64,000 nt of DNA from Cellulophaga sp. L1A9 (GCF_009797025.1 NZ_CP047027.1:4092001-4156000), one strand, 5' to 3'. Numbered from the stretch's first letter, positions 43,606 through 52,718 are shown. Numbers and translations are program-made. Notes: generated by a model from the sequence alone, not told the origin.

Positions 43606-44311
43606 TTAGTTTATCGAATTGTCTTAGAGATGTACTAGTATCAACATTGGGTTGTTTATTGCTTTTTGGTAAATGACATTGTCTGCAATTTATACGTTCA
43701 GGATGTGACACTCTTATTTCTTTTGGAGCACTTGGTCCTCCATGACAAGAAATACAACTTTCGCGCATTTGTAATTGATGCGGAATCATAGGCGGACTTC
43801 CCAACAAGGCATTATTTGCGCCTACACCTACTTTAGGCGGTTCTGGTTTAGAAAAAGCAAAGGCCTTAAACGTTGTGTTTGTGTTTTTTGTGACATGGCA
43901 TTGCCGACAGTTAATCATCTCTGGATGTGGAGTAACAGGAGCATAGGCACCAAATTTGGCTACAAAGCCACCATTCTTATGACATTGGATACACGTGTTT
44001 CCTCCAAAGCTACGTTCTTTCGCTACGGGGTGCGGAATACTAGGTGGAGCTCCCGGATAAGCTCTGTTGTCGTAATAACTATCTAATGAGCGTTGGTGAT
44101 CTTCATCTACAGGCATATTTAAATAGTCTAAACCTGCATCGTCAAACCGTCTGAAAACACCACTTTCTGCAGGGATAAAGTTTCCTGTAGGCGTTTCAAT
44201 AATAGGCGTATAGGCTTCTTCTAATCCTTGCTGATAGCTGTAGTTCCACACAACGATAAACGCTATGAAGATGACTACAAAAAACGATATGATCCCGAGT
44301 CTCTTTTTCAT
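43595..44311 (-). CDS. NapB-like tetrahaem cytochrome c
   Basis: 238 aa. An uncleaved N-terminal TM (about 5-25). Four CxxCH: CIQCH, CRQCH, CISCH and CRQCH. RAYPGAPPSIPHPV, HPEMINCRQCH and, in the second half, PPMIPHQLQMRESC and HPERINCRQCH are the NapB sequence set occurring twice, so this looks like a tandem NapB duplication (NapB normally has two haems). Partner of NapA, 2 bp after its stop. Confidence 0.82.
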   Translation of the reverse strand: MKKRLGIISFFVVIFIAFIVVWNYSYQQGLEEAYTPIIETPTGNFIPAESGVFRRFDDAGLDYLNMPVDEDHQRSLDSYYDNRAYPGAPPSIPHPVAKERSFGGNTCIQCHKNGGFVAKFGAYAPVTPHPEMINCRQCHVTKNTNTTFKAFAFSKPEPPKVGVGANNALLGSPPMIPHQLQMRESCISCHGGPSAPKEIRVSHPERINCRQCHLPKSNKQPNVDTSTSLRQFDKLNEK

Positions 44312-44313
44312 AG

Positions 44314-46641
44314 TTATACTCTTTCAACTTTAACCGCACATTTTTTATAATCTGGTTCTTTAGAAATAGGGCAGAAGGAGTCCAAGGTGACATCATTGAT
44401 GAGCATACTTTCATCAAAGAAAGGTACAAATACTTGTCCTTTGGTTGGTAATCCTCTTTCGTTGATGGACGCCGGTAATGTACAAGAACCACGACGCGAG
44501 GTGACTTTAATCTTTTCTCCATTTCTAATTCCTAGAGACTTTGCATCATCTGGATGAAACTCTACATAAGCATTTGGCATTGCTTGATGTAATACTGGAA
44601 TTCTACGTGTCATAGATCCTGTATGCCAATGTTCTACAACGCGACCAGTGTTTAGCCAGAACGGATATTCTTGGTCTGGTTTTTCTGGAGCCTCTTCAAA
44701 AGGACGCTGCCAGATCACCGCTTTTCCATCTGGTTTTCCATAAAAATGAAAGTCTTCACCATTGGAACAAGCAGGGTCATATTTAGCATTGTAGCGCCAT
44801 TGTGTGGACTTCCCATCTACATACGGCCAGATTACTCCAGACTCTTTTTGAAGAACTTCTAGAGGCGCCATTCCATGTTTTGAACCCTCGTGAAATTGTC
44901 GGTATTCGTTATATATTTCTTCTACGTGATTTTCTTTGCTATACGGGAACAGGTCTGCAAACCCCATTCGTTTTGCTACTTCAATAAACATCCAAGTATC
45001 TGCGGTTGTATCTCCAGGACCTTCAATCATTTTTTGCCAATACTGTGTTCTACGTTCAGAATTACCGTACAGTCCACCTTTTTCAATATGCCATGAAGCA
45101 GGAAGAATTACATCAGCTACATCAGAAGTAGGAGTAGGAAAAACGTCTGAAACCACAACAAAGCATGATTTTTTTTGCATTGCAGGACGGTACCGGCTGG
45201 TTTTAGGGAGCGAGACTAACGGATTCGTCGCCTGTATCCATATAAAATTAATATCGCCGCGATCTACAGCTCTAAACATTTCGGTAGCATGATAGGTAGG
45301 TTTAGATGGAATACGTTCTACAGGAACTTTCCATATTTTAGCAGCCATTTCTCTATCTTTCTTATTGGTTACTACGCCGTGTGGAAGTTTATGCGTAAAA
45401 GTTCCTACCTCACGAGCGGTACCACAAGCAGAAGGCTGACCTGTTAATGAGAAAGGGCCGTTTCCTGGCTGCGAAATTTTACCAGTAAGTAAATGAATAT
45501 TGTAAACAAGGTTATTAATCCATGTTCCTCGGGTATGTTGGTTCATTCCCATACACCAATAAGAAACCACTTTTTTATTCGGATCTCCATAAATAGAAGC
45601 CAAATACTTAATATCTTTTACAGATACTTTAGAATATTTAGAAACCTTCTCTGGACTATACTCTTTTAGAAATTCTTTGTATGCTTCAAAGTCTATTTTT
45701 TCGGGCTTATCGGTAAACGTAAAATTGTCTTCTAAGCCATATCCAATATTTGTAAGACCTTTACTAAAGCTACAATGTTTCTCTACAAAAGATTTGTTCA
45801 CCCAGCCATTTTTTATAATCTCGTAACAAATGGCATTCGCTACAGCTAAATCTGTTTGAGGTTCAAATAAAATAGATCTGTCAGAAGCGGTACTAGAACG
45901 TGTTGTCCGTGTGGCAAAATCAATAATTTTGGCACCACGAGTGGCTTTTTGTTCTAACATTCTTGAGAATAATACAGGATGCATTTCTGCCATATTGTTT
46001 CCCCAAGTAATAAAATAATCTGCGTGATCTATATCTTCGTAGCAGCCCATAGGTTCATCTGCTCCAAAAGAGGTTAAGAACCCTGTAACGGCACTGGCCA
46101 TACATAATCTAGCATTACAATCTAGATTGTTAGTTCCAATAGCTCCTTTCATTAATTTAGAGGCAATATATCCTTCTGGTATGGTAGACTGGCCCGATGT
46201 ATACATGGCAACAGCATCCTTACCATGAGTTGCAATAGTTTCTTTCATTTTGGAAGCGACAAGATCTAACGCTTCACTTATAGGTGTTTGAACATATTTT
46301 CCATTTTTCTTTACCAAAGCATGTGTAAGTCGGTCTTTAGATTGAATACACATAATCTGATGATATCCTTTTACACACAATAAACCTTTATTTACAGAAG
46401 AATTGGGATCACCCTTAACAGCTACCGCTTTTCCGTTTTCAGTTCCAACAAGAATGCCACAACCTACACCGCAAAATCTACAAGGTCCTTTTTTCCAATC
46501 TAGGTTGGCGCCTTCAGGAATTCCTTTTTCTTGTTCACTCGCAAATATAATTCCAGGGAACATAGATGCTGCTGCGGTGATTGCAGACAACATTGCCATT
46601 TTTTTTATAAAACTCCTTCTATTTGTTACAGAATCGTACAT
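44314..46641 (-). CDS. napA: Periplasmic nitrate reductase catalytic subunit
   Basis: 775 aa. Twin-Arg signal NRRSFIKKMAML (about 7-18). 4Fe-4S set CRFCGVGCGIL with a fourth Cys in GLLCVKGYH. Molybdenum ligand Cys in NARLCMASAVTGF, the NapA signature, and MNQHTRGTW. C-terminal MGD-binding region WLNTGRVVEHWHTGSM. Reduces nitrate to nitrite in the periplasm. Second gene of napD-napA-..., 12 bp after napD. Confidence 0.96.
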   Translation of the reverse strand: MYDSVTNRRSFIKKMAMLSAITAAASMFPGIIFASEQEKGIPEGANLDWKKGPCRFCGVGCGILVGTENGKAVAVKGDPNSSVNKGLLCVKGYHQIMCIQSKDRLTHALVKKNGKYVQTPISEALDLVASKMKETIATHGKDAVAMYTSGQSTIPEGYIASKLMKGAIGTNNLDCNARLCMASAVTGFLTSFGADEPMGCYEDIDHADYFITWGNNMAEMHPVLFSRMLEQKATRGAKIIDFATRTTRSSTASDRSILFEPQTDLAVANAICYEIIKNGWVNKSFVEKHCSFSKGLTNIGYGLEDNFTFTDKPEKIDFEAYKEFLKEYSPEKVSKYSKVSVKDIKYLASIYGDPNKKVVSYWCMGMNQHTRGTWINNLVYNIHLLTGKISQPGNGPFSLTGQPSACGTAREVGTFTHKLPHGVVTNKKDREMAAKIWKVPVERIPSKPTYHATEMFRAVDRGDINFIWIQATNPLVSLPKTSRYRPAMQKKSCFVVVSDVFPTPTSDVADVILPASWHIEKGGLYGNSERRTQYWQKMIEGPGDTTADTWMFIEVAKRMGFADLFPYSKENHVEEIYNEYRQFHEGSKHGMAPLEVLQKESGVIWPYVDGKSTQWRYNAKYDPACSNGEDFHFYGKPDGKAVIWQRPFEEAPEKPDQEYPFWLNTGRVVEHWHTGSMTRRIPVLHQAMPNAYVEFHPDDAKSLGIRNGEKIKVTSRRGSCTLPASINERGLPTKGQVFVPFFDESMLINDVTLDSFCPISKEPDYKKCAVKVERV

Positions 46642-46652
46642 AGCTATATTAA

Positions 46653-46886
46653 TTATTGAGGGGTGTTAAAACCAGAAACTAAAGCCAATAATTTTAGGCT
46701 GTTTAGGGCTTCTATTTTTTCTTTTAAAATTTCATCTTCTTGTTCGTCTTGTGTATCAGTAACCAAGGCTAAAATATCTTGGTTCTCAGCAGGAAGTACT
46801 TCGCACTGATCAAAACCTTGCAATGCGGTCAATAATTCTTCTTTTTTACCGGTCATTGGGTGAGCTAAATAACTTTTAATAGGCAT
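46653..46886 (-). CDS. napD: NapD chaperone
   Basis: 77 aa. Begins MPIKSYLAHPMTGKKEELL, a ferredoxin-like fold with SYLAH typical of NapD (compare S-x-L-V-x-A/H). NapD binds the NapA Tat signal and guards cofactor insertion. First gene of the operon; promoter at 46949-46992. Confidence 0.9.
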   Translation of the reverse strand: MPIKSYLAHPMTGKKEELLTALQGFDQCEVLPAENQDILALVTDTQDEQEDEILKEKIEALNSLKLLALVSGFNTPQ

Positions 46887-46948
46887 ACAAAATATTTTAT
46901 TTTCAGTAAGAAAGGAGATAGGTTTTTAACATATCTCTAACAATTTAG

Positions 46949-46992
46949 CAAAAATCCATAAACTATTGCAATAAAAAGATGATAATTATCAT
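46949..46992 (-). promoter_or_regulatory. nap promoter with shared Fnr-type box
   Basis: Palindrome ATGATAATTATCAT (46979-46992, centre 46985.5). On the minus strand GATTTTTG (46956-46949), one base from TAnnTTTG, ends 36.5 bp from the centre. The same palindrome serves moeA on the other strand. Confidence 0.65.
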
Positions 46993-47023
46993 AGCTTTTT
47001 TTAAAATAGGAGCGCTATATTTG
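46979..47023 (+). promoter_or_regulatory. moeA promoter with shared Fnr-type box
   Basis: The palindrome at 46979-46992 and a perfect -7 TATATTTG (47016-47023), whose last base is 37.5 bp from the centre. Confidence 0.7.
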
Positions 47024-47063
47024 AACGGAAATAACGCATTCGTAGTTTTATAAAATAATTTCA

Positions 47064-48263
47064 ATGGAGAGTGATTCTACTTTAATCAGCATACAAACAG
47101 CGCAAGGTCTAGTGCTAAAATACAGTACCGTTTCTTCAGCGATTCTCGATATGAATCTCAATGATGCGTTGGATTTTGTTCTTGCTAAAGATGTTATTTC
47201 AGAAGTTGATATGCCACCTTTTCGCCAATCAGCCATGGATGGATATGCTTTAAATATGCATAGCGCAATACGCTATGCTGTACGTGGAGAGGTAAAAGCA
47301 GGCGATAATGCGAACCCAATATTAAAACCTGGGCAAGCTGTACGGATATTTACAGGTGCAGCGGTACCTGACACAGCAAATGCTGTAATCATGCAAGAGA
47401 AAGTGACCGTTCATGGGAATGAAATAAGTATTCAAATGCCTTTGGTTACCGAAATGAACATAAGACCACAAGGATCTCAAATTAAAAGAGGGGGATTAGC
47501 TTTAGCAAAGGGCACGAAGCTTAAAGGCGTGCATATTGGTTTTTTAGCCAGTATAGGCATTACAAAAGTGACGGTGTATGCTAAACCTTCAATTGCAATT
47601 GTCGTTACGGGAAATGAGCTTAAAGCTCCGGGTATTCCTTTGGAGCATGGCGAAATTTATGAGTCTAACGGCACCATGCTTTCTGCAGTATTACGCGAGT
47701 TAGGATATTTAAAAACTTCTATAATTACAGTGCCAGATGCGTATGATCAAACAAAAAACACTTTAAGAAAAGCTATTGAAGCACATGATGTCGTAGTGGT
47801 TACAGGTGGTGTCTCTGTGGGAGACTATGATTTTGTCGGAAAAGCATTGAAGGATATTGGAGTAGAAGAAATTTTTTATAAAGTAAAACAAAAACCAGGA
47901 AAGCCTTTATTTTTTGGAAAGAAGGGAACGGTATCTATATTTGGACTTCCCGGGAACCCTGCCGCTGCTTTAAGTTGTTTTTATATTTATGTATACCCTT
48001 TATTAAAGAAATATGAAGGCGGTACCGATACTCAGTTGTTAAGTTTTTTAATGCCAATAGCATCAGATTATGAGGTGAAAGGAGATCGGGCTCAATTTTT
48101 AAAGGCACAAATTATAGCAGATAGCGTTCATGTTTTAGGAGGTCAAAGTTCTGCAATGCTACAAGCATTTGATACCGCAAATGCTTTGGTTTTTATCCCT
48201 GAAAACACAAATAGTATAAAAAAAGGTACTCCCGTTAAAACAATTCTTTTACCTACGAAATAA
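47064..48263 (+). CDS. moeA: Molybdopterin molybdotransferase
   Basis: 399 aa. FRQSAMDGYAL (about 53-63), DTANAVIMQEKV, IAIVVTGNELKAPG, VTGGVSVGDYDFV and FGLPGNPAAALSCF are MoeA signatures. It inserts Mo into molybdopterin. Leads moeA-modE-like-moaE; divergent from nap, sharing its operator. Only these three Moco genes are here; moaA, moaC, moaD, mog and mobA must be elsewhere. Confidence 0.96.
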   Translation: MESDSTLISIQTAQGLVLKYSTVSSAILDMNLNDALDFVLAKDVISEVDMPPFRQSAMDGYALNMHSAIRYAVRGEVKAGDNANPILKPGQAVRIFTGAAVPDTANAVIMQEKVTVHGNEISIQMPLVTEMNIRPQGSQIKRGGLALAKGTKLKGVHIGFLASIGITKVTVYAKPSIAIVVTGNELKAPGIPLEHGEIYESNGTMLSAVLRELGYLKTSIITVPDAYDQTKNTLRKAIEAHDVVVVTGGVSVGDYDFVGKALKDIGVEEIFYKVKQKPGKPLFFGKKGTVSIFGLPGNPAAALSCFYIYVYPLLKKYEGGTDTQLLSFLMPIASDYEVKGDRAQFLKAQIIADSVHVLGGQSSAMLQAFDTANALVFIPENTNSIKKGTPVKTILLPTK

Positions 48264-48267
48264 AGCC

Positions 48268-48615
48268 ATGTCTATGAATGATAAAAAAATTAGGAGTAGA
48301 ATTTGGATTGAAGTGGGCGATAATGTGCTTATTGGAGAAGGAAGAGTAAAGCTGCTTAAAGCTATTCAGCAAGAAGGTTCCTTAGCGAAAGCAGCAAAAT
48401 CTATAGGGATGTCGTACAAGAAAGCTTGGACGCTTGTAGATGCTGTTAACAAGTCTGCCAAAGAAGCCGTTGTTACCAAAACCGTAGGCGGTACAAAAGG
48501 TGGCGGTACCGTTCTTACCCCTTACGGACAAAAGCTTGTGCAAGCTTTTGAAAAAATAAATAAAAACTGTTGGGAATTTTTAGACCAACAAATGAAAGAA
48601 TTAAATCAATTATAA
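48268..48615 (+). CDS. ModE-like winged-helix regulator without molybdate domain
   Basis: 115 aa. The N-terminal region GEGRVKLLKAIQQEGSLAKAAKSIGMSYKKAWTLV is the ModE/LysR-type HTH. The C-terminal TOBE/Mop molybdate-binding part of full ModE (about 260 aa) is absent. 4 bp after moeA. It may sense Mo in another way or act as a plain repressor. ATG 48268 or 48274. Confidence 0.85.
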   Translation: MSMNDKKIRSRIWIEVGDNVLIGEGRVKLLKAIQQEGSLAKAAKSIGMSYKKAWTLVDAVNKSAKEAVVTKTVGGTKGGGTVLTPYGQKLVQAFEKINKNCWEFLDQQMKELNQL

Positions 48616-48618
48616 AGT

Positions 48619-49059
48619 ATGTCAGCAATCTATAAAAACGTTTTTAGTCAAGGCCCTATTTCATCAGAATTTATAGCTAAGTCTATTGCCAAACATCAAT
48701 CTAAAACTGGAATAGGAGCTCATAACATATTCCTAGGACAGGTTAGGGCAGATACCATAGATGGGAAAGTAGTTGCAGCCATAGATTATTCTGCTTATGA
48801 AGATATGGCAAATAAGAAATTCCACGAAGTCCGGGAAGCTACTTTTGAAAAATTTGAATTAAGCTGTATGCATATCTATCATAGTCTTGGTGCTGTAAAA
48901 ACGGGGGAAATATGCCTATTTGTATTTGTTTCTTCGCCAAGGCGGAAAGTGGTCTTTGAAGCTTTGGAGTATGTTGTGGAAAAAATTAAAGCCGAGGTAC
49001 CCGTTTTTGGTAAGGAAATTTTTGAAGATGATTCCTACCAATGGAAAGTAAATAGTTAG
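48619..49059 (+). CDS. moaE: Molybdopterin synthase catalytic subunit
   Basis: 146 aa. GIGAHNIFLGQVRAD (MoaE start), YSAYEDMANKKFHEVREATFEK, HSLGAVKTGEICLFVFVSSPRR and the C-terminal EVPVFGKEIFEDDSYQWK. Adds sulfur to precursor Z with MoaD. 3 bp after the regulator gene. Confidence 0.94.
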   Translation: MSAIYKNVFSQGPISSEFIAKSIAKHQSKTGIGAHNIFLGQVRADTIDGKVVAAIDYSAYEDMANKKFHEVREATFEKFELSCMHIYHSLGAVKTGEICLFVFVSSPRRKVVFEALEYVVEKIKAEVPVFGKEIFEDDSYQWKVNS

Positions 49060-49098
49060 TGGCTAAGAGCAACAATACGATGGTATATGTGAATAAAA

Positions 49099-49130
49099 AA
49101 AGGGTGCGACTTTAAATATCAACACCCTTT
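49099..49130. terminator. Terminator between moaE and the porin
   Basis: AAAGGGTG (49099-49106) pairs with CACCCTTT (49123-49130), 16-nt loop. On the minus strand it is followed by TTTTTTTATTC, so it is strongest for the porin; it also ends moaE. Confidence 0.8.
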
Positions 49131-49155
49131 AGAATAAATTACTGTTTGCTATTTC

Positions 49156-50445
49156 TTACTCGTTTTTAGTCAAATTTGTTTTAAACAGCGTAGGGTTAAT
49201 AGTAAGTTGTACCCAACCCCAATTATTTGTATTATCATTAGGGCGTCCACCTTTTACAATACTCATACTTTCTGAAGCAAACATTTGCGAGTAGCCTATG
49301 TTTAACTTAACAAAAGGCATCAATTTTTGTGTGTACACCACATCTATTTCCGTACCCAAATATTTAGCTGCATCATCAATTAAATCTGCATTTGCAGTAA
49401 AATAATGTCCCTTTATAAGCAAGTTAGATTTTTCTCCTGTGGTAATTACAGCTTTTGCATATACATCATTAAGCCCTACGTTATTGGCATGATTCCCCAC
49501 ATAGAAATAATCCATAAATCCATTAAACTTGTGATTTGTACCGTATAAAGGGAAAAAGGATTTATTTTTAGATGCACCCTCTTGATCCGTACCGCTAAGT
49601 AATTCAATACCTAAACCATAATTTACTTTATTAGTAGCATAAGTACCTTCTAGTGAAACTTGGTAAGCTGCTAAATCTGTTGAAGCATTTGCTTTTCCAA
49701 ACTGATAATATGCGCTACCAGCGATATTTACTTTTTCTATGGGAAATTTAAAATAAGAACCTAGGGTTTGTCTATAGGAAACTCCATCTGCAACATCATT
49801 CGCTTCCCCTGTGAAATCTTGAAAACCTGCATTTAAAAATAATAAACTCACTGCACTGTTCTCCCATGACTTTTTAAGATAAGCATATTGCATGGTTTTA
49901 TAGGTGAAGAATCCTTGAATGGTATAGGCATTGCCTTCGTTAGCTTCTTGTTCTTGACTAAATGCTCCTCCTAAATCAAGCATAAAATTATCCTTTTTGT
50001 ACTTAAGAATTGCGGCATCATGAAAACGTCCTTGCATGGCCCAATCTACGCCTCCAAAAATACGTTGGTCGTCATATGAAATAACTTGTCTTCCTAGTTT
50101 TGTAGACCAATTTTGATTGATTTGTAGCTGCGCCCAAGCTTGGAATAATGAAAAAGAATCATTACCGTCTACATCAAGTAATTGTCGGGTATCGCCCCAA
50201 GTACTCACATCTTGTAAGGCTATGAATACTTGTAATTTATCGGCCTCGTAACCAATATTTAATCGTGTTCGTTGCTTTACAAAAGCAGCAGGGTCCGCAT
50301 CATCAGAAAAGAGGGTGCTATACCCGTGGCGGTATTCAAAACGAGACCGTACATCTGCAGCTACATCAAGTGTTTGTGCAGTTAAATGAAGTGTTGTTAA
50401 AACAAAAAAGAATAGGAATATGTATGCGGTTTTTTGGTTGCCCAT
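49156..50445 (-). CDS. Alginate-export-type outer-membrane porin
   Basis: 429 aa. Signal peptide (about 1-23, ending LTA before QT). Body: DVRSRFEYRHGY, VKQRTRLNIGYEADKLQVFIALQDV, KLGRQVISYDDQRIFGG and a C-terminal strand, matching the alginate_exp porin family (18-strand type). The Fnr-type promoter suggests it admits nitrate or a related anion during nitrate respiration rather than exporting alginate; this is inference. Confidence 0.78.
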   Translation of the reverse strand: MGNQKTAYIFLFFFVLTTLHLTAQTLDVAADVRSRFEYRHGYSTLFSDDADPAAFVKQRTRLNIGYEADKLQVFIALQDVSTWGDTRQLLDVDGNDSFSLFQAWAQLQINQNWSTKLGRQVISYDDQRIFGGVDWAMQGRFHDAAILKYKKDNFMLDLGGAFSQEQEANEGNAYTIQGFFTYKTMQYAYLKKSWENSAVSLLFLNAGFQDFTGEANDVADGVSYRQTLGSYFKFPIEKVNIAGSAYYQFGKANASTDLAAYQVSLEGTYATNKVNYGLGIELLSGTDQEGASKNKSFFPLYGTNHKFNGFMDYFYVGNHANNVGLNDVYAKAVITTGEKSNLLIKGHYFTANADLIDDAAKYLGTEIDVVYTQKLMPFVKLNIGYSQMFASESMSIVKGGRPNDNTNNWGWVQLTINPTLFKTNLTKNE

Positions 50446-50470
50446 AATATAGAATTTAAATATTGAGGCA

Positions 50471-50514
50471 CAAAGATTGTGTATTTAGTTGCAAACAAAG
50501 ATGACTTTTATCAT
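50471..50514 (-). promoter_or_regulatory. Porin promoter with Fnr-type box
   Basis: ATGACTTTTATCAT (50501-50514, centre 50507.5), flanked to AGATGA-N6-TCATCT. On the minus strand AATCTTTG (50478-50471), one base off TAnnTTTG, ends 36.5 bp from the centre. Confidence 0.6.
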
Positions 50515-50583
50515 CTAAATAAAAATATTAAGTCTTATTGTAAAGTGCTTTTTAAGTACAATGAAGCGGCAGAAGGAAAGTGT

Positions 50584-51033
50584 TTAAGCACCAGGGTTCC
50601 AGCCAAGGGCAATGGCAACTTGTTTATCTTCTTTTATAATAGAACGGATCATATAAGGTCTGTCCATGTCTACATTTCCAATACTTTTCTCAATAGTTTC
50701 TCCGTCTATCAGAACATTTCCTGTAAAGTTAGTTAAGGGCTGATGACCAAGACCATATCTATTATCTTCTACTAATAATAACATAAGCATTTTTTCTGGA
50801 TCGGCACTAGAGCAATAAATGCCAAGATCATCCCAGAGGTACACGTTGTTTTTGGTCTGCTTTATGGGTTCAATACGGCTGGCTTCTCCTAATATTTTTT
50901 TTAGAGTTGTATAGTTGGTCGGGAAAGTAATGTGAACCTCGTTTATCTTAATTTGATCTGGTGTACATACAATAGTAACACTACCATGGTCACGCTTTCT
51001 TTTACTGATATCTCTAAAATCAAATAATCCCAT
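50584..51033 (-). CDS. Hypothetical 149-aa protein
   Basis: Start ATG 51033 (the frame opens at a TTG three codons earlier). Soluble alpha/beta; contains FPTNYTTLKKILGEASRIE and YLWDDLGIYCSSADPEKM, a pattern seen in DUF7738-like/immunity-type small proteins, but I cannot assign it. No signal peptide. Not related to the porin by visible signal. Confidence 0.55.
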   Translation of the reverse strand: MGLFDFRDISKRKRDHGSVTIVCTPDQIKINEVHITFPTNYTTLKKILGEASRIEPIKQTKNNVYLWDDLGIYCSSADPEKMLMLLLVEDNRYGLGHQPLTNFTGNVLIDGETIEKSIGNVDMDRPYMIRSIIKEDKQVAIALGWNPGA

Positions 51034-51406
51034 AGGTTGCAAGGTATTATTTTTTTAAGAATAGTAAGGGGTCAGAATCATTTCTTCTAGGATTAAAGCT
51101 AATTTGTGACCTATTTTGAAAGAGATGCTGCTTTTAATTCACATCCTTTTCAGAGTTTATTTTCTGGTATGTTTTGACGGAGTTTATTTTTTAGCGTTTC
51201 TTTTGCATTATAAATACACCTAATGCTCTATTTTATTATGAAGCAACCACATTATCATAAGGATACTATTTTGTAATTATGAATTTTTATTTGATGCAAT
51301 ACTTAGAATTATTAACCATCTTTTTTAAGGGATGAATATTACGGTTTTTATATTAGGTTTTATGTTCGTTCTAAAAAAGGTTTGATTAAATATGTGATGC
51401 AAAAAA
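51034..51406. other. Intergenic stretch, no gene seen
   Basis: About 370 bp. A 5-bp stem GTGAT/ATCAC (51394-51410) touches the YHYH stop codon; too short to call a terminator. Nothing else. Confidence 0.5.
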
Positions 51407-52711
51407 TCACTTTCTTTCATACCTTGATTTTGTTGATGTACCGTCGGGATTTACAAACTCATAATCGTAATAGCCGTTAGCATCCCAGCCATAATTTATA
51501 ATATGGGTTAGCGTATCTATTTTATAGGTTAAACGGTATTTATTGGGTGCGGTATTTTTAAAACCGATAATTTCTGCCCCACGTAGGGGCCTTAAATCTG
51601 GTCGAACACCTTTTGTTTTGGCTTGTGGCATTATTTCGTTTTCCGGTGCTTGTGTACGTGGGTTTAGAGTCACCTTACCTTTCATAGCCGCTATTAAATA
51701 GGGATATTCTTGTACAGCATGGTATTGATAGGTGCTATCTGAAGTAAAACGACCTAAATTTTCATCCAATTGTTGCTTGGTTTCACCGTAAACAGGGAAG
51801 CCATCTAAGGCATATGCAATAGGTTGAGTGGCACCAACTTTAGATTGCAAGTGTATGGGAGGTAAATGATAATGATAATCATCAGCCCTTCCACAATGTC
51901 CACCCCATTTATCTAATTCTCCAATAACATTTGCGTCTTCTCCACGGTTGTTTAAAGGATTAAAAATTGGAATACCATTTGCAGCTATAGCAATGGCACC
52001 TTTCATGAAATTATCTTTTGTAGATAGCGGATTTTCGGCCAATTCTGGTTGTAAAGGAATAGCCCAAGCATTAGCTCCTGTATAGTCATGATTAATAGGA
52101 ACTTGTTGCTGCCAACTGGTAATGCCCGTCATCATTTCATGCTCAGGTATGCCATCTGATTCTATATAAAAATACTCAGCATCATGTCTCGTATTTACTT
52201 TATCAAAAACTCCAAAAATAGACTCTAAAAATGAAACATTATTTGCAGCCATTTTAAAACTATTTGTAGCTGTTTTGGTTTTGCAACCAATAGTTATTAA
52301 TAGTAGTGCTAGTAAACTATACGCCCAGAAGAAACCCTTAGCTTTTTTCTTAAAACGATAAGCTGAAAATAACAATACTAGTATCCCTAAAAAAATAAAT
52401 AAAGCAGTAGTATTTAATCTAAAAAATGATTGTTTTTCTTGAACAGAATTCTTTTGATTAATCCACTTGGATTTGTCTAGGATATAGTGCTGCTCTTCGG
52501 CTTTGAAATCTGTGATGTCATACACCAATATTTCATGGTTTTCGTTAGTTAAATAGACTATTTCACCTACTTTTTTTATAAAATCGGCAGTAATAGTCGT
52601 ATTTCCATTTGCTAATTCCCAAACCTTAGTTGGCGCACCATGCCCACCCTCATGGGCGAAACCTTGAAGACCTACGAGTTGTAGCAGTAGTAAGAAAATA
52701 AGTTTTTTCAT
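51407..52711 (-). CDS. YHYH-domain exported protein with one TM
   Basis: 434 aa from ATG 52711. Signal peptide (about 1-20, GFA before HE), a soluble part of about 90 residues, a TM at about 108-130 and a Lys-rich stretch, then a second membrane segment (IGCKTK boundary) and the YHYH domain (HCGRADDYHYHLPP, YALDGFPVYGE). The domain function is unknown. 7 bp after the PEBP gene. An ATG five codons upstream overlaps the PEBP gene. Confidence 0.82.
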   Translation of the reverse strand: MKKLIFLLLLQLVGLQGFAHEGGHGAPTKVWELANGNTTITADFIKKVGEIVYLTNENHEILVYDITDFKAEEQHYILDKSKWINQKNSVQEKQSFFRLNTTALFIFLGILVLLFSAYRFKKKAKGFFWAYSLLALLLITIGCKTKTATNSFKMAANNVSFLESIFGVFDKVNTRHDAEYFYIESDGIPEHEMMTGITSWQQQVPINHDYTGANAWAIPLQPELAENPLSTKDNFMKGAIAIAANGIPIFNPLNNRGEDANVIGELDKWGGHCGRADDYHYHLPPIHLQSKVGATQPIAYALDGFPVYGETKQQLDENLGRFTSDSTYQYHAVQEYPYLIAAMKGKVTLNPRTQAPENEIMPQAKTKGVRPDLRPLRGAEIIGFKNTAPNKYRLTYKIDTLTHIINYGWDANGYYDYEFVNPDGTSTKSRYERK

Positions 52712-52718
52712 TGTTATA

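Noticed and set aside
44196..44522. 108-aa minus-strand frame between napA and the NapB-like gene
   Set aside because: Overlaps both genes in a different frame; shadow of the napA end.
51866..51883. AATGATAATGATAATCATC resembles a Fur box
   Set aside because: It is the coding sequence for the Asp-Asp-Tyr-His-Tyr-His run of the YHYH protein, in the middle of the gene.
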